Shown: positions 16,793-25,844, numbered from the stretch's first letter. The stretch: 60,787 bases of DNA from Bacteroidales bacterium UBA5371 (GCA_002407855.1 DHPF01000012.1:262061-322847), one strand, 5' to 3'. A program made the numbers and translations. Notes: generated by a model from the sequence alone, not told the origin.

Positions 16793-17518
16793 ATGTTTCA
16801 AGCAATGATTTTTGCTGCTGGACTTGGCTCGCGGCTTAAACCTTTAACTCTTTCCCAACCAAAAGCTTTGGTTCAGGTAAATGGTGTTAGCTTATTGGAA
16901 CACAATATAAAGAAACTAATTGACTATGGTTGTAAGCATATAATTATCAACATACACCATTTTCCTCATCTTATATTAGAGCATATAAATAAAAAGCATT
17001 ATAAAGCTGATATATTTATTTCAGATGAAACAAATATGCTACTTGATACAGGCAAAGGATTAGTAAATGCTAAACATTTGTTTGATTTTTCTAAGGATAT
17101 ACTTATTCATAATGTTGATATAATTTCCAAGATAGACTTTTCTCAATTCTATAACTATCATAAAACAAGTGATGCTTTGGCAACCTTAGCTGTAAGTCAA
17201 AGAGAGACTTCTCGCTATTTACTTTTTAATAAAGATAATCAGCTTTGCGGTTGGCAAAACACTAATACCAACGATTTGATTATTTCAAGAGAAGATAACG
17301 ATTTAACACAATTTGGGTTTAGTGGCATTCAGTTAATAAAGCCTGAACTTTTGGATTTAATAGACAATAAAGAAGAAGCCTACCCTATTATTCCTGAGTA
17401 TTTAAAACTTGCTACAAATCACTCTATCCTTTCCTTTGTGCACTCAAAAGACATTTGGGTGGATGTTGGTAAGATGGAGGCAATACCTATTGCAGAAGAA
17501 TTATTATTAAGAATTTAA
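16793..17518 (+). CDS. Sugar-1-phosphate nucleotidyltransferase (MurU/RmlA-like)
   Basis: It joins a sugar 1-phosphate to a nucleoside triphosphate. The signature FAAGLGSRLKPLTLSQPKAL lies at residues 7-26, with HNVDI and DLTQFGFSGIQLI for sugar and metal binding. At 241 residues it is short, like MurU (MurNAc-1-phosphate uridylyltransferase in cell-wall recycling) rather than RmlA or GlmU, and it has no acetyltransferase domain. The exact sugar is inference. It follows the barrel protein by 3 bp. Confidence 0.82.
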   Translation: MFQAMIFAAGLGSRLKPLTLSQPKALVQVNGVSLLEHNIKKLIDYGCKHIIINIHHFPHLILEHINKKHYKADIFISDETNMLLDTGKGLVNAKHLFDFSKDILIHNVDIISKIDFSQFYNYHKTSDALATLAVSQRETSRYLLFNKDNQLCGWQNTNTNDLIISREDNDLTQFGFSGIQLIKPELLDLIDNKEEAYPIIPEYLKLATNHSILSFVHSKDIWVDVGKMEAIPIAEELLLRI

Positions 17519-17529
17519 GCTTAGATTTT

Positions 17530-17621
17530 CAAATCAAGAGTTAGAAAATTAGAATCAAATTCCAATTTCTTAGAATCAAAAGATAAGATTTTAGAATCAA
17601 GTTCTAATAAATTTGAATCAA
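17530..17621 (-). repeat. TTGATTCTAA array C, 5 units of 21 bp
   Basis: On the plus strand it reads as TTAGAATCAA-type cores with AGAATCAA (or one-base variants) at 17530, 17551, 17572, 17593 and 17614. It begins 11 bp after the stop of the nucleotidyltransferase gene, between convergent genes. Linkers alternate between GTTCTAATAAATT and AAGATAAG types. The remaining bases to 17716 hold no gene. Confidence 0.93.
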
Positions 17622-17716
17622 GTTAGAGAGAAATCAAACTTGACTTAGAGAAAAATATATTGGATTTAATTCACAAAACTCCTTGTTTATCTTTACATTA
17701 AAAAGGTTTATTATTA

Positions 17717-18493
17717 TTAAATTTCAATTGTCAAGCCATCATAAGCAAGAGAAACATTTGAAGGGAGTTCTTTTTCCACTTCTTTATTCAGACCTAAATT
17801 ATGACTTATATGAGTTAGATAGGCTTGTTTAGGATTAATTTTTTCTATTAATGCCAAAGCTTCCGAAAGAGTAAAATGTGAGAAATGCTCTTCTTTTCTT
17901 AGTGCATTTAAAACCAAGAAATCAACTCCTTCCAACTTCTTTTGCTCTTTCTCAGAAATAGTTTTACCATCTGTTATATATGCAAAATTTTCAATCCTAT
18001 AACCTAATATTGGTAGCTTATAGTGCATAACTTCTATCGGTGTTATTTCTAATTCTTTTACATTGAATTTCTGGTCTTTATCTATATTACAGAGTTTAAA
18101 GCAAGGAAGTCCTGGGTATTTTGTTTGAGAAAAAGCATAAGAGAAAGCCGATTTGATTTCTTTAAGAGCTATTTTATTTCCGTAAAGAGGCATTTCTATG
18201 TCTTGGAGATAATTATACGAACGCACATCATCTAATCCGCTGATATGATCACGATGAGAGTGTGTTATAAGAATTGCATCCAACCTATCTACATTATAGG
18301 TTAGCATTTGTTGTCGAAAGTCTGGTCCAGAGTCAATGCTTATGATTGTACCTTTTTTAGATTCTATCAAACAAGAGGTACGAAGACGTTTATCTTTTTT
18401 GTCATTAGACGAACAAACCTCGCAATGGCACCCAATTAAAGGCACACCTTGCGAGGTTCCTGTTCCTAAGAATGTAATCTTTAAATTGCCCAT
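17717..18493 (-). CDS. MBL-fold metallohydrolase, PhnP-like
   Basis: This is a metallo-beta-lactamase-fold phosphodiesterase. Counting from the ATG at 18493, it has Cys22, Cys24 and Cys27 (the structural zinc site of PhnP), the metal motif HSHRDH at 78-83, DSGPDFR near 54-60, and LTHISHNLGL near the end. The longer frame starts with TTG at 18514 deep inside fabH; the ATG, still overlapping fabH by 13 bp, is preferred. PhnP acts on cyclic phosphate diesters, but there are no phosphonate genes nearby, so the substrate is open. Confidence 0.88.
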   Translation of the reverse strand: MGNLKITFLGTGTSQGVPLIGCHCEVCSSNDKKDKRLRTSCLIESKKGTIISIDSGPDFRQQMLTYNVDRLDAILITHSHRDHISGLDDVRSYNYLQDIEMPLYGNKIALKEIKSAFSYAFSQTKYPGLPCFKLCNIDKDQKFNVKELEITPIEVMHYKLPILGYRIENFAYITDGKTISEKEQKKLEGVDFLVLNALRKEEHFSHFTLSEALALIEKINPKQAYLTHISHNLGLNKEVEKELPSNVSLAYDGLTIEI

Positions 18494-19470
18494 TTCAACC
18501 AGATTGCACCCCAAGTAAATCCTGCTCCAAAAGCCGTAAGGATTAAGTTATCTCCTTTTTTGAATTTATCTTGGTTTTCCCACATTAATAAAGGAATGGT
18601 TGCAGAGGTGGTATTACCGTACTTCTCTATATTTATTAGAACTTTGTTTGGATCTAAACCTAATCTATCTCCTGTTGCTGTTATTATTCGCAAATTGGCT
18701 TGATGAGGAAGCAAATAAGCAATATCATCAGCTGTTAGTTTATTTCGTTTAAGTATATTTTCGGTTGATTCAGCCATTTTAGTTACAGCCCATTTGAAAA
18801 CTGCTTGACCTTCTTGATATATATAATGTTCCCTATTATCTATTGTCTGATGAGTTGGTGGTTTTATACTTCCTCCTGCTTTTTGATGCAAATGCTGTCT
18901 TCCGATACCATCAGCGCAAAGAATACCATCCATATATCCAAGTTCATCTTCCGTTGCTTCCACAAGAACAGCTCCTGCTCCATCACCAAAAATAGGACAA
19001 GTGGCTCTATCTTGATAATCAACAATAGCAGACATCTTTTCAGCACCAACGACAATTGCATTCTTTACAAATCCACTCTCAATATATTTTGCAGCTGTTG
19101 TCAATCCATTTAAAAAACCTGAACATCCTGCATTTACATCAAAGCCAAAGCCGTTCTTGATCCCACATTTATCAGCAATTATATTAGCTGTTGCGGGAAA
19201 AAGCATATCAGGAGTAACAGTACAACAAATGATAAGTTCAATATCAGAGGGATTAATTGATTTATTCTTTAATATATTCTTTACAACTATTTCTCCTAAA
19301 TCCGACGAACCTTTACCTTCTTCCTTTAAAATCCTACGTTCTTTTACACCGATTCTGGTCATTATCCATTCATCGCTTGTATCAACCATAGTACTTAGCT
19401 CTTCATTAGTTAAAATATAATCAGGAAAGTATCCTTCTACTGCTGTAATTGCAGCTCTTATTTTTTTCAT
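18481..19470 (-). CDS. fabH: Beta-ketoacyl-ACP synthase III
   Basis: It condenses acetyl-CoA (or a branched acyl-CoA) with malonyl-ACP to start fatty-acid synthesis. The catalytic Cys116 lies in DVNAGCSGFL, His in LPHQANLR and Asn in YGNTTSATIP. The N-terminal motif DEWIMTRIGVKERRI is typical. Length is 329 residues. It lies 11 bp downstream of plsX, the conserved rpmF-plsX-fabH order. In Bacteroidota FabH often uses branched primers to make iso/anteiso lipids, but this was not tested here. Confidence 0.97.
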   Translation of the reverse strand: MKKIRAAITAVEGYFPDYILTNEELSTMVDTSDEWIMTRIGVKERRILKEEGKGSSDLGEIVVKNILKNKSINPSDIELIICCTVTPDMLFPATANIIADKCGIKNGFGFDVNAGCSGFLNGLTTAAKYIESGFVKNAIVVGAEKMSAIVDYQDRATCPIFGDGAGAVLVEATEDELGYMDGILCADGIGRQHLHQKAGGSIKPPTHQTIDNREHYIYQEGQAVFKWAVTKMAESTENILKRNKLTADDIAYLLPHQANLRIITATGDRLGLDPNKVLINIEKYGNTTSATIPLLMWENQDKFKKGDNLILTAFGAGFTWGAIWLKWAI

Positions 19471-19481
19471 AAATTGTAATT

Positions 19482-20429
19482 TTAGAGTGTACTCTTTAAA
19501 ACTTTACCAATATGTTCGTTTATTTTAGAATCATATATTGTCTTTGATTGTAGAATCATCGTTTTTATAGCTCTTTCGTTGGAAACGCCATGTCCAATAA
19601 TCACAACTCCATTTGCACCTAATAGCGGTAAACCTCCATAAATTTCGTAATTGCAACGCTTAATAAAATCGTTAATCATTCCACCTTTAAGCATAGTTCG
19701 TGCAAAGGCTTCAGTATGTTTCATAATCAAATTACCTACAAAACCATCACAAACTATAATATCAAAATTGTCTTTAAAAATTTCAATTGGCTCACTATTA
19801 CCAAGAAAATTAAAATCCTTAGAACCCTTCATCAGTTGAATAGTTGCTTGCGATTGAACATTACCTTTCTCTTCTTCTTCACCTATATTCAACAAGCCAA
19901 CCTTTGGATTATCTATCCCTAAGGCATACTTTGCATAAATGCTTCCTAAGAGAGCAAATTGATATATATTCTCTGGCTTTGCATCAGGATTAACTCCAAC
20001 ATCTACTAATACAGTTACTCCTCCTTTTTCTTTTGGAAGCAAGGCTGCAAGACAAGGACGTAATATGCCTTCTAACACTCCAACGCTATACATTGTACCT
20101 ATAAGCATAGCTCCTGTATTACCTGCACTTGCAAAAGTATCTATTTTCTTATCTTTAAGGTAAGAGAAACCAAGAGCTAATGAAGAATTGGGTTTATGAG
20201 TAAATGCTTTGATAGGCTTATCGTGCATATCTATCACATCCTCTGCATTGATTATTTCAAAACAATCAACAGAAGCACCATTTTTAAGGATTTCTTTTGT
20301 GATAATATCTTTATTGCCAAAGAGAACTATTTTATCATCATCTGCAAGTTCTTTTTGGGCTAAAATAGCTCCTAAAATCGTAGCCTTAGGTGCGAAATCG
20401 CCACCCATTACATCTAATCCTATCCTCAT
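19482..20429 (-). CDS. plsX: Phosphate acyltransferase
   Basis: It converts acyl-ACP to acyl-phosphate for phospholipid synthesis by PlsY/PlsC. It begins RIGLDVMGGDFAPK and contains the family segments ASAGNTGAML, VDVGVNPDAKPENIYQFA and CDGFVGNLIMKHTEA. Its 315 residues make it full length. It is a peripheral cytoplasmic enzyme. It sits between rpmF (16 bp) and fabH (11 bp) in the same operon. Confidence 0.97.
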   Translation of the reverse strand: MRIGLDVMGGDFAPKATILGAILAQKELADDDKIVLFGNKDIITKEILKNGASVDCFEIINAEDVIDMHDKPIKAFTHKPNSSLALGFSYLKDKKIDTFASAGNTGAMLIGTMYSVGVLEGILRPCLAALLPKEKGGVTVLVDVGVNPDAKPENIYQFALLGSIYAKYALGIDNPKVGLLNIGEEEEKGNVQSQATIQLMKGSKDFNFLGNSEPIEIFKDNFDIIVCDGFVGNLIMKHTEAFARTMLKGGMINDFIKRCNYEIYGGLPLLGANGVVIIGHGVSNERAIKTMILQSKTIYDSKINEHIGKVLKSTL

Positions 20430-20445
20430 AACTTAGAAGATTGAA

Positions 20446-20631
20446 TTATGCTGTTGCTCCTTTTTCTATCGCTAATTTTCCTCTGTAGTAACCGCATTCA
20501 GGACAAACTCTATGGCTTATTACTGCTGCACCACAATTGCTACAATTTGAAAGTTGCACTGCTTCTACCTTATCGTGCGTTCTTCTTTTTGCTGTTCTCG
20601 TTTGAGAGAATCTGTGTTTTGGATTTGGCAT
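20446..20631 (-). CDS. rpmF: 50S ribosomal protein L32
   Basis: This small protein of the large ribosomal subunit has 61 residues, beginning PNPKHRFSQTRTAKRR. It carries a zinc ribbon of Cys30, Cys33, Cys43 and Cys46 (CSNC...CPEC), so it is the zinc-binding form. It is preceded by DUF177 (23 bp) and followed by plsX, a widely conserved arrangement that couples ribosome and membrane-lipid synthesis. Confidence 0.97.
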   Translation of the reverse strand: MPNPKHRFSQTRTAKRRTHDKVEAVQLSNCSNCGAAVISHRVCPECGYYRGKLAIEKGATA

Positions 20632-20654
20632 TTTTTTCTATTTTTTAAATGTTA

Positions 20655-21176
20655 TTATTCAAACTTTATATCTTTAAGCGACGACCATCTTGGATCAATA
20701 ATCTCTTGTATGGTCTCACTTTGTTTACTTATCCTTTCCAACATATCCTTATTGCAATCACCCTCCTTATGAATAGATCTAATTGGTTTTTGCAGTAGGA
20801 TATAATCATAAATATATTGTGTAATATCTATTTTATTCTCTTTAACCGGAACAATTATAACATCATCATCTTGCTCTAAAAACTCCTGTCCAAACTTTAC
20901 AAACAACGAATTAGTAGATTTAATGTCAATATCCAGTGGTTCCAAACACCTATCACACAACACCCTCATTATTCCTTGAAAATGAAAATAGAAACTTAGC
21001 ATTCTTTCTTCCTTCAAAACATTTAGCCTTAAAGAGATATTTGCTTCAAGTATATCCTCATTCTCATAACCTTCAAAAAACTTCTTATCAACTTTAAAAT
21101 CAAGCTCATTCTCTCCCATTGAAAGGGAAGAAAAATTAATGATATAATCTTTTTCTAAGCCTGCTTCCAAAGCCAT
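20655..21176 (-). CDS. DUF177 (YceD) family protein
   Basis: Its 173 residues contain the family's CxxC centre, CDRCLEPL (Cys74, Cys77), and the following LFVKFGQEF and acidic IVPVKENKIDITQYIYDYI segments. The gene almost always precedes rpmF. In plants and E. coli the family is linked to 23S rRNA accumulation, but the molecular function is unknown. It is the first gene of the rpmF-plsX-fabH operon, with a -7 element 21 bp upstream. Confidence 0.9.
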   Translation of the reverse strand: MALEAGLEKDYIINFSSLSMGENELDFKVDKKFFEGYENEDILEANISLRLNVLKEERMLSFYFHFQGIMRVLCDRCLEPLDIDIKSTNSLFVKFGQEFLEQDDDVIIVPVKENKIDITQYIYDYILLQKPIRSIHKEGDCNKDMLERISKQSETIQEIIDPRWSSLKDIKFE

Positions 21177-21196
21177 ATTACTGCGTTTTGAATTTG

Positions 21197-21204
21197 CAAA
21201 GATA
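21197..21204 (-). promoter_or_regulatory. -7 element for the DUF177-rpmF-plsX-fabH operon
   Basis: TATCTTTG on the minus strand matches TAnnTTTG and lies 21 bp upstream of the DUF177 ATG. Confidence 0.6.
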
Positions 21205-21278
21205 CATTTTTTTTTATTATTAAGTATAGTAGCCTTATTTTTTTACCTTTTTTATCCTAAAACCAATATTATTAGAAC

Positions 21279-21362
21279 TTGATTCTAAATTATTGAAACT
21301 TGATTCTAATTTCTTAGAATTTGATTCTATTTTCTTAGAACTTAATTCTGATTTATCTTATT
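21279..21362 (+). repeat. TTGATTCTAA array D, 4 units of 21 bp
   Basis: Cores start at 21279, 21300, 21321 and 21342. The fourth core is degenerate (TTAATTCTGA), and its unit overlaps the stop codon of the Xer recombinase gene (21358-21360). The array lies between two minus-strand genes and points into the 3' end of the recombinase gene. Confidence 0.92.
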
Positions 21363-22290
21363 TTACTCTCTTATTGTACAAAGGGTGATAAAGCAGAAGG
21401 GTTTCTTTTAAGTGTTTGGTGTTTAGGTGAGTGTATATCTCTGTTGAACGAACACTTGCGTGCCCCATAAGTTCTCTGACAACCATAATATCTGCCCCTG
21501 CGAGAATTAGCTCTGTTGCAAAACTATGTCTAAATGTGTGTGGATGAATATTTTTATTTATGGATGCCTTTTCTGAAATTTCTTTTATGGCTTGATAGGC
21601 TGCAATCCTCGTTAGCTTACCTCCTCTTTGGTTTAAAAAGACTATTTTTTCACAACCTTTCTTTGGCTGAATTTTTGAGCGAGAATGATTAAGGAATAAG
21701 TCTATTTGTTTGAATGCTACCTTATTTAATGGCACCCATCTCTCCTTATCACCCTTACCAATAACTTTTATTAGTTCTTGTTTTTTGAATATGTCTGTTG
21801 TTTTCAAATTTAACATCTCCGAAATTCTCAATCCCGCACCATATAAAATCTCTATCATAAGATTTGTCCAAGCTCCACGATAGGTTGATTTATCAATTGA
21901 ATTAATCATTCTAACTATCTCATCATTGGTCAAAACAACAGGTAATTTACTATCTAAACGAGGTAATTCAATTAGCTCTGTGGGGTCGTTCTCAACAATA
22001 TTCTCAATCAGAAGATATTTATAAAAGGCTCTTATGCCCGAAACTAATCTCTTTTGAGTACTTATTTTCAAGATTTTATCCTCATTATCTTTGGACGGAG
22101 TTTGAATTGTTTTTAGGAATTGTTGAAGATGTTTATAGGTTAAATCTTTTACAGAAATTCTTGGGTAATTCTCATTCATAAAATTAAAAAGACGCCCACA
22201 GTCTCTAATATAAGCATCTTTTGTGTTTTCAGAAAAGCCTCTTTCTAATATAAGATAAGACTTAAATCCCTTTAAATAAGTTTCCCACAT
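21358..22290 (-). CDS. Tyrosine recombinase XerC/XerD
   Basis: This site-specific recombinase resolves chromosome dimers at dif. The N-terminal SAM-like core-binding domain spans about residues 1-110 and the catalytic domain 115-300. All six active-site residues are present: Arg155 (GAGLRISEML), Lys179, His251 and Arg254 (HPHTFRHSFA), His277 (LMGHASV) and Tyr286 (STEIYTHL). The length of 310 residues fits Xer rather than an integrase. Which of XerC or XerD it is cannot be decided without the partner. The 3' end is entered by repeat array D. Confidence 0.93.
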   Translation of the reverse strand: MWETYLKGFKSYLILERGFSENTKDAYIRDCGRLFNFMNENYPRISVKDLTYKHLQQFLKTIQTPSKDNEDKILKISTQKRLVSGIRAFYKYLLIENIVENDPTELIELPRLDSKLPVVLTNDEIVRMINSIDKSTYRGAWTNLMIEILYGAGLRISEMLNLKTTDIFKKQELIKVIGKGDKERWVPLNKVAFKQIDLFLNHSRSKIQPKKGCEKIVFLNQRGGKLTRIAAYQAIKEISEKASINKNIHPHTFRHSFATELILAGADIMVVRELMGHASVRSTEIYTHLNTKHLKETLLLYHPLYNKRVK

Positions 22291-22307
22291 TATGTATTTT
22301 GTCTTTT

Positions 22308-22901
22308 CTAAACCTTTTTAGGATTTTTCTTCTTTCGTTTCTTTTCAATGGAAAAGCCAAAAAAACCTAATTTCTCCCCAATGGAATAATATTTTCCGTG
22401 TGAGTATGCTAATAGATTTGCTTTTTCGAGTTCGAAAGCATTGGTCTGAGGGTCTATAAGCTTATTGTCGGCATTTACATTTACAACCCTTGCAATAAAC
22501 ATATCATGTGAGCCCAATTCTTTTATCTCCACAACTTCGCATTCAATATTCAGGGGGCTTTCCTCTATCATTGGAGCCTTCACTTTTAAGGCTGGAATTG
22601 GTGTAAGTGCAGTTTCTTTGAATTTATTATAATCTCTCCCCGACTTAACTCCACACCAATCAGTTGCCTTTGTCAAATCTTTTGTTGTAAGATTGATTAC
22701 AAAAGCCTTGGTTCTTGATATTATTTCGTGCGAAAGCCTTGACTTGCGAATAGAAATATAGCACATCGGAGGCTCTGAACAAATGGTTCCCACCCAACCA
22801 ATGGTTATAATATTATATTCTTCTTCCGATTCTCCGCAACTAACCATAACAGCTGGCAAAGGATATATCATTGTTCCTGGCTTAAAGCTAACTTTTGACA
22901 T
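22308..22901 (-). CDS. Flavin reductase family protein (FMN-binding split barrel)
   Basis: This is an FMN-binding protein of the DIM6/NTAB group with 197 residues. Family features are the initial KPGTMIYPLPAVMVSCG, ITIGWVGTICSEPPMCYISIRKSRLSHEII (spanning a flavin-binding strand-turn), FVINLTTKDL and DWCGVKSGRDYNKF. The C-terminus is basic. It lies 17 bp upstream of the Xer gene. Possible roles are flavin reduction or a small redox enzyme; no partner oxygenase is nearby. Confidence 0.87.
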   Translation of the reverse strand: MSKVSFKPGTMIYPLPAVMVSCGESEEEYNIITIGWVGTICSEPPMCYISIRKSRLSHEIISRTKAFVINLTTKDLTKATDWCGVKSGRDYNKFKETALTPIPALKVKAPMIEESPLNIECEVVEIKELGSHDMFIARVVNVNADNKLIDPQTNAFELEKANLLAYSHGKYYSIGEKLGFFGFSIEKKRKKKNPKKV

Positions 22902-22916
22902 ATTAAAATTTTAGGA

Positions 22917-23387
22917 CTACTTATTAAAATCTTCTACTATTTGCTTTGGAACAAACTTTTTCACATCCCCGCCAAAAGAAAGTATTTCTCTAACAAAAGA
23001 TGAGCTAATTGCAGTATCTTCTGGTTTTGTTAGCATAAAAATTGTTTCTATTTCGGGATAAAGTTCCTGATTGATTAATGCAATATTTCTTTCATACTGA
23101 AAATCTACCGAATTTCTTAATCCTCTTAAAACATATTTAGCTTCTTTTTGCCTACAATAATCAACAAGTAGGGATGAAAAAGATTCCACTCTGACTTTTG
23201 AATAATCCTTAAATGTTCTTTCTATCCAGTCCAAACGTTTACTCAATGAGAATTTTTCTTTTTTAGCAGTGTTTTCACCAATTGCAACTATAATTTCATC
23301 AAAAAGAGGTAATGCTCTTAAAACAATTGATTGATGACCTTTGGTAATAGGGTCAAATGAACCAGGGAATATTGCTATATGTTTCAT
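22917..23387 (-). CDS. coaD: Phosphopantetheine adenylyltransferase
   Basis: It makes dephospho-CoA from ATP and 4'-phosphopantetheine, the penultimate step of CoA synthesis. The nucleotidyltransferase signature FPGSFDPITKGH is at residues 7-18 (His18), and KYVLRGLRNSVDFQYE and the ISSSFVREI motif follow. Length is 156 residues. CoaE (38195) and CoaBC (48498) are also encoded in this window, so most of the CoA pathway is here but scattered. Confidence 0.97.
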   Translation of the reverse strand: MKHIAIFPGSFDPITKGHQSIVLRALPLFDEIIVAIGENTAKKEKFSLSKRLDWIERTFKDYSKVRVESFSSLLVDYCRQKEAKYVLRGLRNSVDFQYERNIALINQELYPEIETIFMLTKPEDTAISSSFVREILSFGGDVKKFVPKQIVEDFNK

Positions 23388-23418
23388 AAGCTAAATCTAT
23401 TTGTTAGAAAATTTATTA

Positions 23419-24129
23419 TTAATACTGGTCTCTATTAATACGGCGGTCTAATTCACTATCGGAGCGTTCATTGATAACATATATTACCCTAAAAGTAAGC
23501 ACATCATTATAGAAATTCCTTTTCCATGAAGCAAAATCGCTATGAACAGGAGGCAAACTATTAGTATACATTACTTCTTTTCTAATAGGAGCCATTGATC
23601 TTTGATATCTGAAATTAAATTTAATCTTTTTCCATACCCTAAATCTTACATCTACTACGAAAGAAAAATCATCTCTTGAAAAATCATTTACTGGCAAAAC
23701 CGGACGATCCATATATTTTATTGTATCTGGCAAACCCCAATCTTCATTAAATTGCACTAATCGTGAGTATTGAAATCCTAATCCAAAGGTAAGCCCTCCC
23801 CTTCTGTCTTCATAATGAAAAATTAATGGTATTGAAGCGTAGCTCAACTTAGTATTGTATTTGAATGGATCTTGCGACTCTTTGGCTCCAATCTGATTGT
23901 ATAGCACTTCCATACTTATTAAAAAATTACGTTGATTATTCAAAGGTGCCATCACTCCTACGCCTGTATTTACGCCCACTCTCTTATACCCATAAACTTG
24001 GTCACCATTAATTTGAGAGAAATTCCCTCCCGCAATCAACATACCTTTAAATATCTGCCCCTGCATAGGAATAGAAAACAATATTAGCATTAAAGCCAAA
24101 TAGACTATTTTAAAACCTTTAATCTTCAT
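23419..24129 (-). CDS. Outer-membrane beta-barrel protein (PorT-like family)
   Basis: A signal peptide covers about residues 1-24 (IVYLALMLILFSIPMQG, then QIFKG). The rest fits the small 'outer membrane protein beta-barrel' family common in Bacteroidota: LIAGGNFSQINGDQVYGYKR, VGVNTGVGVM and FLISMEVLYNQIGAK. The final strand, TFRVIYVI, is followed by a short charged tail. The length of 236 residues is near that of PorT, a type IX secretion component, but the family is broad and I cannot assign PorT itself. Confidence 0.72.
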   Translation of the reverse strand: MKIKGFKIVYLALMLILFSIPMQGQIFKGMLIAGGNFSQINGDQVYGYKRVGVNTGVGVMAPLNNQRNFLISMEVLYNQIGAKESQDPFKYNTKLSYASIPLIFHYEDRRGGLTFGLGFQYSRLVQFNEDWGLPDTIKYMDRPVLPVNDFSRDDFSFVVDVRFRVWKKIKFNFRYQRSMAPIRKEVMYTNSLPPVHSDFASWKRNFYNDVLTFRVIYVINERSDSELDRRINRDQY

Positions 24130-24228
24130 ATATAAAATAAATATTATATTTTGATAATAACATATAACCTCAAAAACATAGGTTTTATTTTACAAACAAC
24201 TAAGTTTTTAAAGTTAATAATTATATTG

Positions 24229-24236
24229 CAAAGATA
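24229..24236 (-). promoter_or_regulatory. -7 element upstream of the beta-barrel gene
   Basis: TATCTTTG on the minus strand fits TAnnTTTG and would leave a long leader of about 95 nt before the ATG at 24129. Confidence 0.5.
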
Positions 24237-24335
24237 GTAATTCTACAATGATTGTATTGATTTCATTGAATAAATATCCGTTTACATATTTGTATTATCA
24301 AATAAACATAGCCTATTAGCTAAGTTTAAATTATT

Positions 24336-24385
24336 AGAATCAAGAGATAATAAAATAGAATCAAGAGATAATTTTTTAAAACTAA
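24336..24385 (-). repeat. TTGATTCTAA array E, 2 clear units and 1 degenerate
   Basis: On the plus strand AGAATCAA occurs at 24336 and 24357, and the degenerate AAAACTAA at 24378 keeps the 21-bp register. It lies between the HU gene and the beta-barrel gene (gap 24130-24522), which otherwise holds only a promoter and the HU terminator. It is one of two arrays that point away from the adjacent gene 3' end. Confidence 0.8.
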
Positions 24386-24462
24386 GTTTTAATTCTATTA
24401 AAAGAGAACTTGGAATTTTCTATCTAAGAGAGATGTTTCTAATTGTACTATACATAGTAAGC

Positions 24463-24500
24463 AAAAAAAACATCTTACACCCGAAGATGTAAGATGTTTT
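24463..24500 (-). terminator. Rho-independent terminator of the HU gene
   Basis: A 12-bp stem pairs 24467-24478 with 24489-24500 around a 10-nt loop. On the minus strand it is followed by a run of T (plus-strand A at 24463-24470). It lies 23 bp beyond the HU stop codon. Confidence 0.85.
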
Positions 24501-24522
24501 TAGGATAAAATAACATTAATTA

Positions 24523-24804
24523 TTATTTCTTACCTTTCTTAAGAGTTTTTAAACCAGAACCTGGTTTGAACTTAACAACTCTTTTTGCAGCAACCTTAAT
24601 TGGTTTGCCAGTTCTTGGGTTACGTGCAGTACGTGCTGGTTTATCAACTACGTTGAAAGAACCAAAACCGATGAAACTTACTCTTTCACCTGTTTTTAAT
24701 TTGTCTTCTACAACTTTTAAGAAAGCGTCATAAGCTGCACCTGATTGTTTCAAATTTAAACCTGCCTTAGCAGACATTAAATGGATAAAATCTTTTTTTG
24801 TCAT
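24523..24804 (-). CDS. HU-family DNA-binding protein
   Basis: This nucleoid protein bends DNA. It has 93 residues: an N-terminal helical dimer part (KKDFIHLMSAKAGL), then GERVSFIGFGSFNVVDKPAR and the beta-arm with ARNPRTGKPIKVAAKR, where the Pro in NPRTG intercalates. The C-terminus is very basic (LKTLKKGKK). It is monocistronic with its own promoter and terminator, as expected of an abundant protein. Confidence 0.96.
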   Translation of the reverse strand: MTKKDFIHLMSAKAGLNLKQSGAAYDAFLKVVEDKLKTGERVSFIGFGSFNVVDKPARTARNPRTGKPIKVAAKRVVKFKPGSGLKTLKKGKK

Positions 24805-24834
24805 TTCAATTAATTTTTTAAATGGTTAGTGCTG

Positions 24835-24842
24835 CAAATGTA
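24835..24842 (-). promoter_or_regulatory. -7 element of the HU gene
   Basis: TACATTTG on the minus strand fits TAnnTTTG, 30 bp upstream of the ATG. Confidence 0.5.
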
Positions 24843-24893
24843 ATAATAATTTTTAATATTGTGCATTTTTATTTAAAAAAAATGAAAAAAATA

Positions 24894-25844
24894 TTATTTC
24901 ACTATAAAACTGCTACCCAATCTATTGCCTTTCAAAAAATCTTTTGTCTTCATCCTCTTTTTTCCAGATAGCTGTAAATCAAGTATTTTAATAATTCCAT
25001 CTAAGCAGTAAACAATCAATTCTTCCTTTGTATTTACTTCAACTAAGCCATTTTTTTTATTATGTGAAATTAGCGAAAATTCTACCTCAAAAACCTTCAA
25101 AAAGACCTCAAATTTTGTTTTTTCATCAAAAAAAACCGCTCTTGAACAAGGAAATGGAGACATTCCACGCACAAAATTCTCTATTTCTGACCCTTTTTTA
25201 TGCCAAGGGATAAGGGTTGTTTCCTTAAAAATCTTGGGAGCTAAACTTGGAATTATACCTATTTTTGACTGAGGAATTGTTTTATAATTTCCTTTTTCTA
25301 ATGCCTGAGTAGTTTTTACAACAAGTTTTCCTCCTTCTATCATCATCCTATCATGCAAACTGCCTGTGGTTTCTTTATCTTTAATTGTTATTTTCTCTTG
25401 AAAGAGAATCTCACCCTCATCAATCTTATCGTTTAAAAGAAATGTTGTAAGCCCTGTTTCTTTCTCTCCGTTTATAACTGCCCAATGAATAGGAGCCGCT
25501 CCTCTATACTTAGGAAGCAAAGAGGCATGAAGATTAAATGTTCCTAACCTTGGCATAGCATATACCTCCTTAGGTAACATTCTAAATGCAACTACAATTT
25601 GTAAATCGGCATTTAACTCTTTTAATTCTTTAAGAAAGATTGGATCTTTTAAATTTGTTGGTTGAAGTAGTCTTAGTTTATTTTCTAAGGCATACTCTTT
25701 AACTGCTGAAAATGTTATTTTTTGCCCTCTATTAGCTGGTTTATCGGGCATGGTTACAACTCCAACAATATTATATCCTGCTTTAACTAAGGCATCAAGT
25801 GAAGCTACTGCAAAGGAAGGAGTGCCTAAAAAGACTATTCTCAT
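24894..25844 (-). CDS. fmt: Methionyl-tRNA formyltransferase
   Basis: It formylates Met-tRNA(fMet) using 10-formyl-tetrahydrofolate. The catalytic residues are Asn104 and His106 (FNLHASLL) and Asp142 (KIDEGEIL), with PKYRGAAPIHWA at 111-122. The C-terminal tRNA-binding domain runs to residue 316. It overlaps the end of ribH by 4 bp (ATGA), so the two are translationally coupled. Confidence 0.97.
   Translation of the reverse strand: MRIVFLGTPSFAVASLDALVKAGYNIVGVVTMPDKPANRGQKITFSAVKEYALENKLRLLQPTNLKDPIFLKELKELNADLQIVVAFRMLPKEVYAMPRLGTFNLHASLLPKYRGAAPIHWAVINGEKETGLTTFLLNDKIDEGEILFQEKITIKDKETTGSLHDRMMIEGGKLVVKTTQALEKGNYKTIPQSKIGIIPSLAPKIFKETTLIPWHKKGSEIENFVRGMSPFPCSRAVFFDEKTKFEVFLKVFEVEFSLISHNKKNGLVEVNTKEELIVYCLDGIIKILDLQLSGKKRMKTKDFLKGNRLGSSFIVK

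Noticed and set aside
18494..18514. TTG at 18514 as start of the PhnP-like hydrolase
   Set aside because: It extends the overlap with fabH to 34 bp, and the family begins at the ATG at 18493.
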